The position numbers were made by a program, and so were the translations under genes. A stretch of 50,966 bases of DNA from Neobacillus cucumis (lineage in GTDB: Bacteria; Bacillota; Bacilli; Bacillales; Cytobacillaceae): the NCBI RefSeq assembly GCF_002860255.1, contig NZ_PGVE01000054.1:1-50966 (forward strand), given 5' to 3'. A model generated the notes under the pieces. The model saw nothing but the letters and a program-made list of their open reading frames with translations. It ran no database searches and was not told the origin of the DNA. Shown here one piece after another: positions 19,717 through 28,545 of the stretch (positions are counted from its first letter, which is position 1; the number at the start of each line of letters is the position of its first letter).

Positions 19717-21090
19717 ATGTCTAATCGTTATGCTGTGATTTTGGCTGCGGGGCAAGGAACGCGGATGAAATCTAAGCTTTATAAAGTTTTACACCCGGTG
19801 TGCGGTAAACCTATGGTACAACATGTAGTCGATCAAATCACGAATCTTAATATTAAGGAAATCGTCACTATTATTGGTCATGGTGCTGAAATGGTCCAAG
19901 CCCAATTAGGTGATAGAAGCCTCTATGCCTTGCAAAAAGAGCAGCTAGGCACTGCTCACGCTGTTATGCAGGCTCAAGATATGCTTGAGGGAAAAGAAGG
20001 AATAACCATTGTTGTTTGCGGTGACACCCCATTAATTAAAGCTGAAACAATGGAAGCTATATTTAAACATCATGAAGAATTAAAGGCAAAAGCGACAATC
20101 CTTACAGCCAAAATAGATAACCCGACAGGATACGGACGTATTATTCGCAATGAAGAGGGTCTTGTCGAAAAGATCGTGGAGCATAAAGATGCTTCAGAAA
20201 AAGAGCGAAAAATCAATGAAATCAATACGGGTACTTATTGTTTTGACAACCGTGCTTTGTTTGAAGCACTAAAAAATGTTTCCAATGAAAATGTACAAGG
20301 GGAATACTACTTACCAGATGTAATTGAAATCTTGAAGAAACAAGGTGAAGTAGTAACAGCTTATCAAACCGATGAGTTTGAAGAAACCCTTGGAGTAAAT
20401 GATCGGGTGGCTTTAGCAGAAGCTGAACGGATTATGCGTTCACGGATTAATGAATCCCATATGCGTAATGGGGTAACCATTATTGACCCTGCGAATACTT
20501 ACATAGAAGCAGATGTTCAAATTGGGCAAGATACTGTTATCTATCCAGGAACCATGATTAAAGGTCAATCGATTATTGGTACAGAATGTATTATTGGGCC
20601 AAATTCCGAGATTGATGTATGTGAAATCGGTAATGAAACGGTGATCCGCCAATCAGCCGCATTTAACAGTTCAATTGGATCAAATGTCAACATCGGACCA
20701 TTTGCTCATATTCGTCCAGATTCCACCATTTTGGATGATGTTAAAATTGGGAACTTTGTAGAAATTAAGAAGGCTGTGTTTGGTAAGGGAAGTAAGGCCT
20801 CACATCTTAGCTATATTGGCGATGCTGAGGTGGGTAGTGATGTCAACATCGGCTGCGGCTCGATTACAGTTAATTACGATGGGAAAAATAAATTCTTAAC
20901 AAAGATAGAAGACGGAGTATTTATTGGCTGTAATTCAAATCTAGTGGCTCCAGTAACAATTAAAAAAGGATCATATGTGGCAGCAGGATCCACCATTACA
21001 AAGAATGTACCTGAAGAGGCATTAGCGATTGCACGTGCGAAACAAGTGAATAAAGAAGGTTATGTTGAGAAGCTTAATCTCAAGAAATAA
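19717..21090 (+). CDS. glmU: bifunctional UDP-N-acetylglucosamine pyrophosphorylase / GlcN-1-P acetyltransferase
   Basis: GlmU makes UDP-GlcNAc for peptidoglycan and teichoic acid. The 457-residue enzyme has an N-terminal uridyltransferase with [11 protein letters not shown] (10-20) and VCGDTPLI. The C-terminal half is a left-handed beta helix of hexapeptide repeats (from about 250) ending in the acetyltransferase site [11 protein letters not shown] and [25 protein letters not shown] lies before ATG. prs follows after 23 bases, as in B. subtilis gcaD-prs. Confidence 0.98.
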   Translation: MSNRYAVILAAGQGTRMKSKLYKVLHPVCGKPMVQHVVDQITNLNIKEIVTIIGHGAEMVQAQLGDRSLYALQKEQLGTAHAVMQAQDMLEGKEGITIVVCGDTPLIKAETMEAIFKHHEELKAKATILTAKIDNPTGYGRIIRNEEGLVEKIVEHKDASEKERKINEINTGTYCFDNRALFEALKNVSNENVQGEYYLPDVIEILKKQGEVVTAYQTDEFEETLGVNDRVALAEAERIMRSRINESHMRNGVTIIDPANTYIEADVQIGQDTVIYPGTMIKGQSIIGTECIIGPNSEIDVCEIGNETVIRQSAAFNSSIGSNVNIGPFAHIRPDSTILDDVKIGNFVEIKKAVFGKGSKASHLSYIGDAEVGSDVNIGCGSITVNYDGKNKFLTKIEDGVFIGCNSNLVAPVTIKKGSYVAAGSTITKNVPEEALAIARAKQVNKEGYVEKLNLKK

Positions 21091-21113
21091 TCCATTTATA
21101 ATGGGAGGACATT

Positions 21114-22070
21114 ATGTCAAATCAATATTTAGATCCGAACTTAAAGGTGTTTAGTTTAAACTCAAATATGTCGTTGGCCAAAGAAATTGCAAAATTCATC
21201 GGCGTAGAGCTTGGAAAATGCTCGGTAACGAGATTTAGTGACGGTGAGATCCAAATCAATATTGAAGAAAGTATCCGTGGTTGTGATGTCTATGTTATTC
21301 AATCCACAAGCCAGCCAGTGAATGAAAATATCATGGAATTACTCATCATGATTGATGCTTTAAAGAGAGCTTCTGCAAAAACCATTAACATTGTTATGCC
21401 TTACTATGGCTATGCTCGTCAAGATCGTAAAGCCCGTGCCCGTGAGCCAATTACCGCTAAACTGGTTGCCAATCTGCTTGAGACGGCTGGAGCGACACGA
21501 GGCATCTGTCTAGACCTGCATGCGCCGCAAATTCAAGGTTTCTTTGAAATTCCAACGGACCATTTAATGGGAGTACCGATATTAGCAGAGTATTTTAAGA
21601 AACAACAGTTTAATGGAGATGTGGTCATCGTTTCTCCTGACCATGGCGGTGTAACAAGAGCGCGTAAATTAGCAGAACGTTTGAAGGCTCCGATTGCGAT
21701 TATTGATAAACGTCGTCCAAGACCGAATGTAGCGGAAGTTATGAATATTGTAGGTAACATCGAAGGAAAGATAGCTATTTTAATCGACGATATTATTGAT
21801 ACTGCTGGAACCATTACCCTTGCTGCTAATGCCTTAGTTGAAAATGGAGCACAAGAAGTATATGCCTGCTGTACACACCCTGTGTTGTCAGGTCCTGCAA
21901 TCGAAAGAATCCAAAATTCAAAAATAAAAGAACTAGTCATCACTAACTCCATTGAGCTTCCTGAAGAGAAAAATATTGATAAAATTATTCATCTCTCTGT
22001 TGCTCCATTACTTGGTGAAGCAATTATCCGTGTTCATGAAGAGCAATCAGTAAGTACCTTATTTGATTAA
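21114..22070 (+). CDS. prs: ribose-phosphate pyrophosphokinase
   Basis: This enzyme makes PRPP from ribose-5-phosphate and ATP for nucleotide, His and Trp synthesis. The 318-residue protein contains the ATP-site stretch [20 protein letters not shown], the [11 protein letters not shown] signature and the PRPP loop [20 protein letters not shown] precedes the ATG. It is co-transcribed with glmU. A family 2 palindrome lies 40 bases downstream and may serve as the end of the transcript. Confidence 0.98.
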   Translation: MSNQYLDPNLKVFSLNSNMSLAKEIAKFIGVELGKCSVTRFSDGEIQINIEESIRGCDVYVIQSTSQPVNENIMELLIMIDALKRASAKTINIVMPYYGYARQDRKARAREPITAKLVANLLETAGATRGICLDLHAPQIQGFFEIPTDHLMGVPILAEYFKKQQFNGDVVIVSPDHGGVTRARKLAERLKAPIAIIDKRRPRPNVAEVMNIVGNIEGKIAILIDDIIDTAGTITLAANALVENGAQEVYACCTHPVLSGPAIERIQNSKIKELVITNSIELPEEKNIDKIIHLSVAPLLGEAIIRVHEEQSVSTLFD

Positions 22071-22113
22071 TAATTAATGTTTAGACCTTCCTATTTTAGG
22101 GCATTTTTAATAA

Positions 22114-22236
22114 TGTCTAGCTACAGGCGCCATCGGCTCGAGGTCATAAGCCAATCCGTTAGGAAGGTTAAAGAGCAACCTTCCTACCGGCTTGTCTTAT
22201 GCTTGTCGCCGATAAGCAGGCGCCTTCCGCTTTTCT
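22114..22236 (+). repeat. palindromic repeat family 2, full-length copy
   Basis: This 123-bp element starts TGTCTAGCTACAGGCGCC and ends GGCGCCTTCCGCTTTTCT. It folds into a large imperfect hairpin: an inner perfect stem AGGAAGGTT/AACCTTCCT (22161-22169 with 22177-22185), then CATAAG/CTTATG and GGCGCC/GGCGCC further out. Shortened versions occur at 10530, 24001 and 28467, and possibly 16660 and 38602. It is non-coding and lies between prs and ctc. Confidence 0.85.
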
Positions 22237-22280
22237 ATTAGAAAGTGTTAAGTGTAATAAATAGGAGGGTATTTAAACTT

Positions 22281-22919
22281 ATGAGTACAGTTTTACAAGC
22301 AAAGGAACGGACGGAACTCCGCCATTCGGCATTAAAACAACTTCGTAATAATGGAAACATCCCTGCAGTGGTTTATGGTTCTAAGGTTGAGAGCAAACCT
22401 GTGTCTGTAAGCTCAGCTGATTTAACTAAAACCATCCGTGCGGTCGGCAGAAACGGTGTGATCTCCCTTGATGTCGATGGCTTCAAGCACGATGTCATTT
22501 TATCTGATTACCAACAGGACTCTATTAAAAATGAAATCATCCATGTTGATTTCTTAGCAGTAGACAAGTCCTCAAAAATTACTGTGGAAGTTAGACTTGC
22601 ACTTGTTGGGGATGCTATTGGGGTTAAAGATGGCGGTGTCTTGCAGCAGCCTATTCACCAACTTTCCATTACTGCCACTCCAGATAATATTCCACAGCAA
22701 ATTGAAGTGGATATAACGAATCTTCAAGTAGGTGAAACGGTATTGGTTGGGAATATTCCTTCCGGCGGCGGCTTTACCATTAATCATGAAGATGATGAAG
22801 TTGTAGCTTCCATCTTACCTCCGAAAGCGGAAGAAGAAATTAACTCAGGTGAACAGCAGCAAGAGGGTCACCCTGACCACGAAGAAGGCAGAGAGACAAC
22901 ACCTGTCACTGAAGAATAA
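22281..22919 (+). CDS. ctc: ribosomal protein L25, Ctc (TL5) type
   Basis: Ctc binds 5S rRNA through its N-terminal L25 domain (about 1-95) and has the extra C-terminal beta domain of TL5/Ctc proteins (about 96-190). An acidic, Glu/Gln/His-rich tail (about 190-212) ends the protein. It is a general-stress protein in B. subtilis. I chose ATG 22281 (212 residues) because AGGAGGG is upstream and MSTVLQAKER is the usual start; the frame continues back to 22245 in the repeat. I see no convincing sigma-B promoter here. Confidence 0.94.
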   Translation: MSTVLQAKERTELRHSALKQLRNNGNIPAVVYGSKVESKPVSVSSADLTKTIRAVGRNGVISLDVDGFKHDVILSDYQQDSIKNEIIHVDFLAVDKSSKITVEVRLALVGDAIGVKDGGVLQQPIHQLSITATPDNIPQQIEVDITNLQVGETVLVGNIPSGGGFTINHEDDEVVASILPPKAEEEINSGEQQQEGHPDHEEGRETTPVTEE

Positions 22920-22921
22920 AT

Positions 22922-22954
22922 AAAAGACGTAACCTATTTAAGGTTACGTCTTTT
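22922..22954 (+). terminator. ctc terminator
   Basis: A perfect 14-bp stem AAAAGACGTAACCT/AGGTTACGTCTTTT with a 5-base loop starts two bases after the ctc stop codon. The A and T runs make it potentially bidirectional. Confidence 0.88.
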
Positions 22955-23050
22955 AACGCATAATTAAAGAATTCATGTTATTATGGGAGAATGGCAATGT
23001 TCCGAAAAATTTTTAGAAGGATGACTAAACCGGAAGAGGTGGGAACACAG

Positions 23051-23611
23051 ATGAAGCTAATCGTTGGTTTAGGTAACCCTGGAAAGCAATACGATCAGAC
23101 AAGACATAATATTGGCTTTGAGGTAATCGATGCACTCTCCGGCCAATTCTCCATTCCTTTAAATCAATCTAAATTTAAGGGGATGTATGGGATAGGTCTA
23201 CATAACGGGGAAAAGGTATTACTATTAAAACCATTGACTTATATGAACTTATCAGGGGAATCAATCAGGGCGGTAATGGATTATTATCAAATAGAGTTAG
23301 AAGATTTATTAGTCATTTATGATGACTTGGATCTGCCTGTTGGCAAAATCAGACTTCGTCAAAAAGGTAGCCCTGGGGGACATAACGGAATTAAGTCTAC
23401 CGTTGCCCATTTAGGGACGCAGGAGTTTAATCGTATACGGATTGGCATTGACCGTCCAACTCCAGGGATGAGTGTACCTGACTATGTCCTTGGACGTTTC
23501 CGTCCCGAGGAGAGGCCATTGACTCAAGATGCTGTGAAGAGAAGTGCAGAAGCCTGCGCTGCTTGGCTAAAGAAGCCATTTTTACAGGTTATGAATGAAT
23601 ATAATCAATAA
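23051..23611 (+). CDS. pth: peptidyl-tRNA hydrolase
   Basis: Pth (SpoVC in B. subtilis) recycles peptidyl-tRNA released from stalled ribosomes. The 186-residue protein has [20 protein letters not shown] (catalytic His), [16 protein letters not shown] and [14 protein letters not shown] 23051 is eight bases after GAGGTGG and gives the normal N-terminus; ATG 22991 would add 20 basic residues not seen in relatives. fin follows with its own promoter. Confidence 0.95.
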   Translation: MKLIVGLGNPGKQYDQTRHNIGFEVIDALSGQFSIPLNQSKFKGMYGIGLHNGEKVLLLKPLTYMNLSGESIRAVMDYYQIELEDLLVIYDDLDLPVGKIRLRQKGSPGGHNGIKSTVAHLGTQEFNRIRIGIDRPTPGMSVPDYVLGRFRPEERPLTQDAVKRSAEACAAWLKKPFLQVMNEYNQ

Positions 23612-23683
23612 TTGTTCATGATACAAGTCTTTCATTCATACATTGAAGAAAAACGATATAACCCGTGCTGCCGTAATCTAGTT

Positions 23684-23713
23684 GAATAAGTTCCTTCTAC
23701 CAGGTTAATACTA
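23684..23713 (+). promoter_or_regulatory. putative forespore (sigma-F/sigma-G) promoter of fin
   Basis: GAATA (23684-23688), an 18-base spacer and AATACTA (23707-23713) match the sigma-G/F pattern GmATR-N18-CATnmTA at all but one fixed base. B. subtilis fin is a forespore gene. Confidence 0.62.
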
Positions 23714-23745
23714 GTAGTGGAATCCTAGATTAGGGAGGGACAGGC

Positions 23746-23976
23746 GTGGTCATTCATTATCATTGCCGTCACTGTGGTACGAAACTTGGTTCAATTGAAC
23801 AAACATCGATTCATTCAGAAACACTTGGTCTTCATAAATTAACGGACCAAGAAAGACAAGAAATGGTCTCGTATGAACCAACCGGTGATATTCATATTAA
23901 AGCTATTTGCGAAGATTGTCAGGAAACGTTAGAACGAAATCCAGACTATCATCAATATGATTTTCTTATTCACTAA
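23746..23976 (+). CDS. fin: Fin (YabK), anti-sigma-F factor
   Basis: This 76-residue zinc protein has two CxxC pairs, C7-R-H-C10 (YHCRHCGTKLG) and CEDC near residue 57. In B. subtilis Fin is made under sigma-F and then antagonises it, promoting the switch to sigma-G. GTG start with GGGAGGGAC upstream. It sits between pth and mfd, the same place as in B. subtilis. Together with csfB (sigma-G inhibitor) the window holds both anti-sigma switches of the forespore. Confidence 0.92.
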   Translation: MVIHYHCRHCGTKLGSIEQTSIHSETLGLHKLTDQERQEMVSYEPTGDIHIKAICEDCQETLERNPDYHQYDFLIH

Positions 23977-24000
23977 GAGTAAAATACTCTACTTAGATAA

Positions 24001-24060
24001 TAGTCTAGCTTAGCGCCTGAGGGCTAGTGCGCGCCGTTAATCGGGCGCTTCCGCTATTCT
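24001..24060 (+). repeat. palindromic repeat family 2, shortened copy
   Basis: TAGTCTAGCTTAGCGCCTGA begins and GGGCGCTTCCGCTATTCT ends this 60-bp copy. The two ends match the full element, with the central stem replaced by a short GC-rich segment. It lies between fin and mfd. Confidence 0.7.
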
Positions 24061-24160
24061 ACTCAGCTTTGGAAGTCCTCCAAAGCGTTTTTCTGTTTAA
24101 AGATTTTCTAATATAAATATTGTTTTAATATAATTATTTCTTAGGAAGGGAGGAGAAACC

Positions 24161-27100
24161 TTGAATGGTTTAAAATCACTATTTTTAAAGCAGGAAGATG
24201 TTCACTCCATTATTGCCGGAATAGAAGAAGGTTTAAAGGAACAACTAGTTGCAGGTCTATCCGGATCGTCACGAACAGTCTTAACTGCTTCGGTTTATGA
24301 GCAAATGAACAGGCCGATCATGCTTGTTACCCATAATCTATTACAAGCCCAAAAACTCTATGATGACCTTGTCAATCTATTAAGTGAAAAAGAAGTCTTC
24401 CTTTTTCCTGCCAATGAATTGATAGCGGCCGAGCTCGGCGTTGCAAGCCCGGAATTAAAAGCACAGCGAATAGAGGCCCTAAATTACTGGAGCCGGCATA
24501 GTAAAGGGGTTTTAATTGTCCCGATTGCCGGCTTAAAAAAGATTGTTCCTCCTAAATCATTATGGAAGCAATACCAATTGTCTTTAAAATTGGGAGAAGA
24601 CATCCATATAGAAAAGATATTAACCACTTTTGTTAAAATGGGCTACGCCCGTTCTGAGATGGTAACCACTCCAGGGGAATTTAGCGTAAGGGGCGGGATT
24701 ATAGATATTTATCCTCTTACAGAAGCAGATCCTCTGCGAATTGAATTATTTGATACAGAAATTGACTCAATTCGTTATTTCTCTCTTGATGACCAGAGAT
24801 CTAAGGAAAAAGTGAATGAGGTTTTCATTGGTCCGGCAACAGAAATCCTCCTTGAAGAAGAGGATTACAGCCGAATCATCGGGAAGCTTGAAGAAGGGTT
24901 GGCACTGTCCTTAAGAAAACTAAAAGATGACAAAGCTAAAATGCAGCTTAGCCAAAACATCAGCTATGAACTGGAACAATTGAAAAATGGTCAAAAACCA
25001 GATCAAGTCTATAAATACTTATCATTAGCCTGTGACAGGCCTGCTAGTTTACTAGACTATTTACCAAGTAACGGGCTTGTCTTTGTTGATGAAATCAGCA
25101 GGGTTCAAGAGATGAATGATTCTCTTGTAAAAGAAGAAGCTGAATGGTATACGGGACTACTTGCTGAGGGGCAGATTATCCATGATCTGCATATTTCTCA
25201 TGACCTGCAGGCGATGCTGCAAAGAAAAGAATTCCCACTACTCTATATGTCTTTATTTTTACGGCATGTAGCCAATACCAGTCCACAAAATATTATTAAT
25301 ATTACCTGTAAGCAAATGCAAAATTTCCATGGTCAAATGCATCTATTAAAAGCGGAAATCGACAGATGGAAAAAAGGAAATTATTGCATTCTATTTTTAG
25401 GTCCCGATGAAGAAAGGGTTAAGAAATTAGAACGGGTCCTAGAGGATTACGAAATAAGTGCGAGTATGATAAAAGAGAATCAACAGCTCTCACCTGGTAA
25501 AGTTCAAATCATGAAAGGGAACCTCCATGCAGGGTTTGAACTCTCTATTCAAAAAATAGCTATTATCACAGAGGAAGAATTATTTAATAAGCGTGTCAAA
25601 AAGTCAGCCAGCCGGCAAAAGTTATCAAATGCCGAACGGATAAAAAGTTATTCTGAGTTAAAAATTGGTGATTATGTCGTCCATGTAAATCATGGGATCG
25701 GTAAATATTTAGGGATTGAAACACTTGTCATTAATGGCATTCATAAAGATTACCTGCATATCCGCTATCAAGGATCAGATAAACTCTACGTTCCTGTCGA
25801 ACAAATTGACCTAGTTCAAAAATATGTAGGCTCTGAAGGAAAAGAGCCAAAGGTTTATAAGCTTGGCGGCAGTGATTGGAAGAAGGTTAAGAAGAAAGTT
25901 GAATCATCGGTACAAGATATTGCTGATGATCTTATTAAGCTATATGCTGAGCGGGAAGCGGCCGTTGGATATGCATTTTCACCGGACGGGGATCTGCAGC
26001 GTGATTTTGAAACGTCCTTTGCTTACCAGGAAACCGAAGACCAGCTTCGCTCTATCCATGAAATTAAAAAGGATATGGAAAGACCTCGGCCGATGGACCG
26101 CTTATTATGTGGTGACGTTGGATACGGGAAGACGGAAGTGGCCATTCGTGCCGCCTTCAAAGCTATTGCGGATGGAAAACAGGTAGCCTTTTTAGTTCCA
26201 ACAACGATCCTAGCTCAACAGCACTTTGAGACGCTTAGGGAGCGTTTTCAAGATTACCCAATTAATATTGGCTTATTAAGCCGTTTCCGAACCAAAAAAC
26301 AACAAACGGAAACAATGAAAGGCTTAAAAGCGGGTACGGTGGATATAGTCGTTGGGACTCACCGATTACTTTCAAAGGATATCGTCTATCATGATTTAGG
26401 ACTGTTAATTGTCGACGAAGAACAGAGATTTGGTGTGACACATAAAGAAAAGATCAAGAAACTTAAAACAAATGTCGATGTTTTAACACTAACGGCCACA
26501 CCAATTCCAAGGACCCTTCATATGTCGATGCTGGGTGTCCGGGATTTATCAGTTATTGAAACACCTCCAGAAAATCGTTTCCCTGTCCAAACATACGTCA
26601 TGGAGTACAATGGTTCATTAGTAAGGGAAGCTATTGAACGTGAACTTGCCAGGGACGGACAAGTATTCTTTTTATATAACCGAGTGGAGGATATTGAGCG
26701 TAAGGCGGAGGAAATTTCCATGCTTGTTCCTGATGCCCGCGTCACCTTTGCGCATGGACAAATGACAGAAAACGAATTGGAATCTGTTATGCTCAGTTTC
26801 TTAGCCGGAGAATTTGACGTGCTTGTGAGCACGACGATTATTGAAACAGGTGTAGATATTCCTAATGTAAATACGTTAATTGTTTTCGATGCAGATCGAA
26901 TGGGCCTTTCAACCCTCTATCAGCTGCGCGGCCGGGTAGGCAGATCGAATCGTGTCGCTTATGCCTATTTTACGTACCGAAAGGATAAGGTCTTAACAGA
27001 GGTTGCAGAAAAGCGGTTACAAGCGATTAAGGAATTTACAGAGTTAGGTTCCGGATTTAAAATCGCCATGCGGGATTTATCGATTCGCGGAGCAGGGAAT

Positions 27101-27697
27101 TTATTAGGTGCTCAGCAGCACGGGTTTATTGACTCTGTTGGATTTGATTTGTATTCACAAATGCTGAAGGAAGCAATAGAAGAGCGGAAGGGCGACCTTG
27201 GCGGCGAAGTGAAAAAATCTGTAGAGATTGACCTCGAAATTGATGCCTACATCCCTGATACCTATATTAAGGATGGCCATCAAAAAATTGAAATGTATAA
27301 ACGGTTCAGAGGGGCTGAGAGCCTGGAGGAAATCGAAGAACTCCAATCAGAAATGCTCGATCGATTTGGTGAATATCCAGTGGAGGTAGATTATCTCTTC
27401 CAAATTGCTGAGATAAAAGTTTATGCCCTGCTTAACGGTGTTGAACAAATCAAACAGGCAAAACAGGAGGTAACCATCTTAGTAAATGAAGAGGTCACCG
27501 GGATTATTGATGGAAGTAAAATATTCCAAATAGGTAATCAGTTTGGCCGAAACATCGCTCCTGGAATGGAAGGCTCCAAGTTAAAAATAATGATCAGGAC
27601 TAAAGAGTACGAGACGGCACAATGGCTGCATGTTGTGAGAGAAATGGTTAAAGGGGTTTCGCAGGCAAAAAGAAGTCAAGGTAATCCTGTAAATTAA
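24161..27697 (+). CDS. mfd: transcription-repair coupling factor
   Basis: Mfd pushes stalled RNA polymerase off DNA lesions and recruits UvrA. The 1178-residue protein has an N-terminal UvrB-like region (about 1-350) and a CarD-like RNAP-interaction domain (about 500-560, KIGDYVVHVNHGIGKY). The superfamily 2 translocase has Walker A GDVGYGKT (651-658), DEEQ (752-755) and TATPIPRTL, followed by a TRCF C-terminal domain. TTG 24161 has GGAGG seven bases upstream. In B. subtilis Mfd also affects recombination, catabolite repression and stationary-phase mutagenesis. Confidence 0.98.
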   Translation: MNGLKSLFLKQEDVHSIIAGIEEGLKEQLVAGLSGSSRTVLTASVYEQMNRPIMLVTHNLLQAQKLYDDLVNLLSEKEVFLFPANELIAAELGVASPELKAQRIEALNYWSRHSKGVLIVPIAGLKKIVPPKSLWKQYQLSLKLGEDIHIEKILTTFVKMGYARSEMVTTPGEFSVRGGIIDIYPLTEADPLRIELFDTEIDSIRYFSLDDQRSKEKVNEVFIGPATEILLEEEDYSRIIGKLEEGLALSLRKLKDDKAKMQLSQNISYELEQLKNGQKPDQVYKYLSLACDRPASLLDYLPSNGLVFVDEISRVQEMNDSLVKEEAEWYTGLLAEGQIIHDLHISHDLQAMLQRKEFPLLYMSLFLRHVANTSPQNIINITCKQMQNFHGQMHLLKAEIDRWKKGNYCILFLGPDEERVKKLERVLEDYEISASMIKENQQLSPGKVQIMKGNLHAGFELSIQKIAIITEEELFNKRVKKSASRQKLSNAERIKSYSELKIGDYVVHVNHGIGKYLGIETLVINGIHKDYLHIRYQGSDKLYVPVEQIDLVQKYVGSEGKEPKVYKLGGSDWKKVKKKVESSVQDIADDLIKLYAEREAAVGYAFSPDGDLQRDFETSFAYQETEDQLRSIHEIKKDMERPRPMDRLLCGDVGYGKTEVAIRAAFKAIADGKQVAFLVPTTILAQQHFETLRERFQDYPINIGLLSRFRTKKQQTETMKGLKAGTVDIVVGTHRLLSKDIVYHDLGLLIVDEEQRFGVTHKEKIKKLKTNVDVLTLTATPIPRTLHMSMLGVRDLSVIETPPENRFPVQTYVMEYNGSLVREAIERELARDGQVFFLYNRVEDIERKAEEISMLVPDARVTFAHGQMTENELESVMLSFLAGEFDVLVSTTIIETGVDIPNVNTLIVFDADRMGLSTLYQLRGRVGRSNRVAYAYFTYRKDKVLTEVAEKRLQAIKEFTELGSGFKIAMRDLSIRGAGNLLGAQQHGFIDSVGFDLYSQMLKEAIEERKGDLGGEVKKSVEIDLEIDAYIPDTYIKDGHQKIEMYKRFRGAESLEEIEELQSEMLDRFGEYPVEVDYLFQIAEIKVYALLNGVEQIKQAKQEVTILVNEEVTGIIDGSKIFQIGNQFGRNIAPGMEGSKLKIMIRTKEYETAQWLHVVREMVKGVSQAKRSQGNPVN

Positions 27698-27776
27698 ATC
27701 TAAGGCGACTTAATGGCGAACAATATTATTCCATTTATGTGATTTTTTCTTATAAGTGAAAAAATATTATGTTTGT

Positions 27777-27805
27777 GCATAGAACTTTCCAGATGAAAGA
27801 TACTA
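27777..27805 (+). promoter_or_regulatory. putative sigma-G promoter of spoVT
   Basis: GCATA (27777-27781), a 17-base spacer and GATACTA (27799-27805) match the sigma-G pattern at all but one fixed base. The start would be about 65 bases before the spoVT ATG. Confidence 0.68.
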
Positions 27806-27878
27806 AATTCAAGGCTGGTGATGATTAACATCATTACCATGTTAGTAAAATCATCAGATGAAAGTGAGGCAACATTGG

Positions 27879-28415
27879 ATGAAAGCAACTGGAATTGTTC
27901 GTCGAATCGATGATTTGGGTCGTGTTGTTATTCCCAAAGAAATACGCAGAACATTGCGTATCCGTGAAGGGGATCCGTTAGAGATTTTTGTGGATCGAGA
28001 CGGAGAAGTGATTTTAAAAAAATATTCACCAATCAGCGAGCTAAGCGATTTTGCCAAAGAATATGCAGAAGCCCTATTTGATAGCCTCGGAAATCCTGTA
28101 TTAATCTGTGATAGAGATACTTATATTGCAGTTGCTGGTGGTTCGAAAAAGGATTACCTAAATAAGAACATCAGCGATTTAGTTGAAAAAACAATGGAAG
28201 AACGAAACTCTGTTCTACATACGCAGCAGGGTGATATTGCTTTAGCGGAAGGAAATAACGAAACGGTCTCATCTTACACTATTGGCCCTATCATTGCAAA
28301 TGGCGATCCAATTGGTGCAGTTATTATCTTTTCAAAAGAAGGAACCCTTGGTGAAGTAGAGCAAAAAGCAGTGGAAACTGCAGCCGGGTTCTTGGCTAGA
28401 CAGATGGAGTCGTAA
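27879..28415 (+). CDS. spoVT: SpoVT, forespore transcription regulator
   Basis: This 178-residue regulator modulates sigma-G-dependent genes. The N-terminal AbrB-type domain (MKATGIVRRIDDLGRVVIPKEIRRTLRIREGD) is a paralogue of AbrB at 7732-8016. The C-terminal GAF-like domain (about 55-178) has ANGDPIGAVIIFSK. ATG 27879 is the family start, after GTGAGG; an in-frame ATG at 27858 would add seven residues. It has a forespore promoter and its own terminator. Confidence 0.97.
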   Translation: MKATGIVRRIDDLGRVVIPKEIRRTLRIREGDPLEIFVDRDGEVILKKYSPISELSDFAKEYAEALFDSLGNPVLICDRDTYIAVAGGSKKDYLNKNISDLVEKTMEERNSVLHTQQGDIALAEGNNETVSSYTIGPIIANGDPIGAVIIFSKEGTLGEVEQKAVETAAGFLARQMES

Positions 28416-28436
28416 TTAGATCTTATATTTTTAATA

Positions 28437-28463
28437 AAAAAGACAGCAGATGCTGTCTTTTTT
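28437..28463 (+). terminator. spoVT terminator
   Basis: The stem AAAAAGACAGC/GCTGTCTTTTT with loop AGAT is followed by T. Confidence 0.88.
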
Positions 28464-28466
28464 ATA

Positions 28467-28501
28467 TGTCTAGCTGTAACGCCTAGGGGCTTCCGCTTTT
28501 C
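28467..28501 (+). repeat. palindromic repeat family 2, truncated copy
   Basis: TGTCTAGCTGTAACGCCTAG followed by GGGCTTCCGCTTTTC keeps both ends of the full element in 35 bases. It ends just before the extended -10 of yabM. Confidence 0.65.
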
Positions 28502-28506
28502 TTTTA

Positions 28507-28515
28507 TGCTATAAT
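28507..28515 (+). promoter_or_regulatory. probable extended -10 promoter of yabM
   Basis: TGCTATAAT (28507-28515) is a perfect extended -10. The -35 position falls inside the repeat and is weak. Confidence 0.5.
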
Positions 28516-28545
28516 ACCTTGGAGTTTTAATAAGCAGGTGAAGAA

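Noticed and set aside
22247..22272. Possible sigma-B promoter of ctc (GTTAAG-14-GGGTAT)
   Set aside because: The -35 matches only 4 of 6 positions, and the GGGTAT overlaps the ribosome site, so transcription would begin at the start codon and lose that site.
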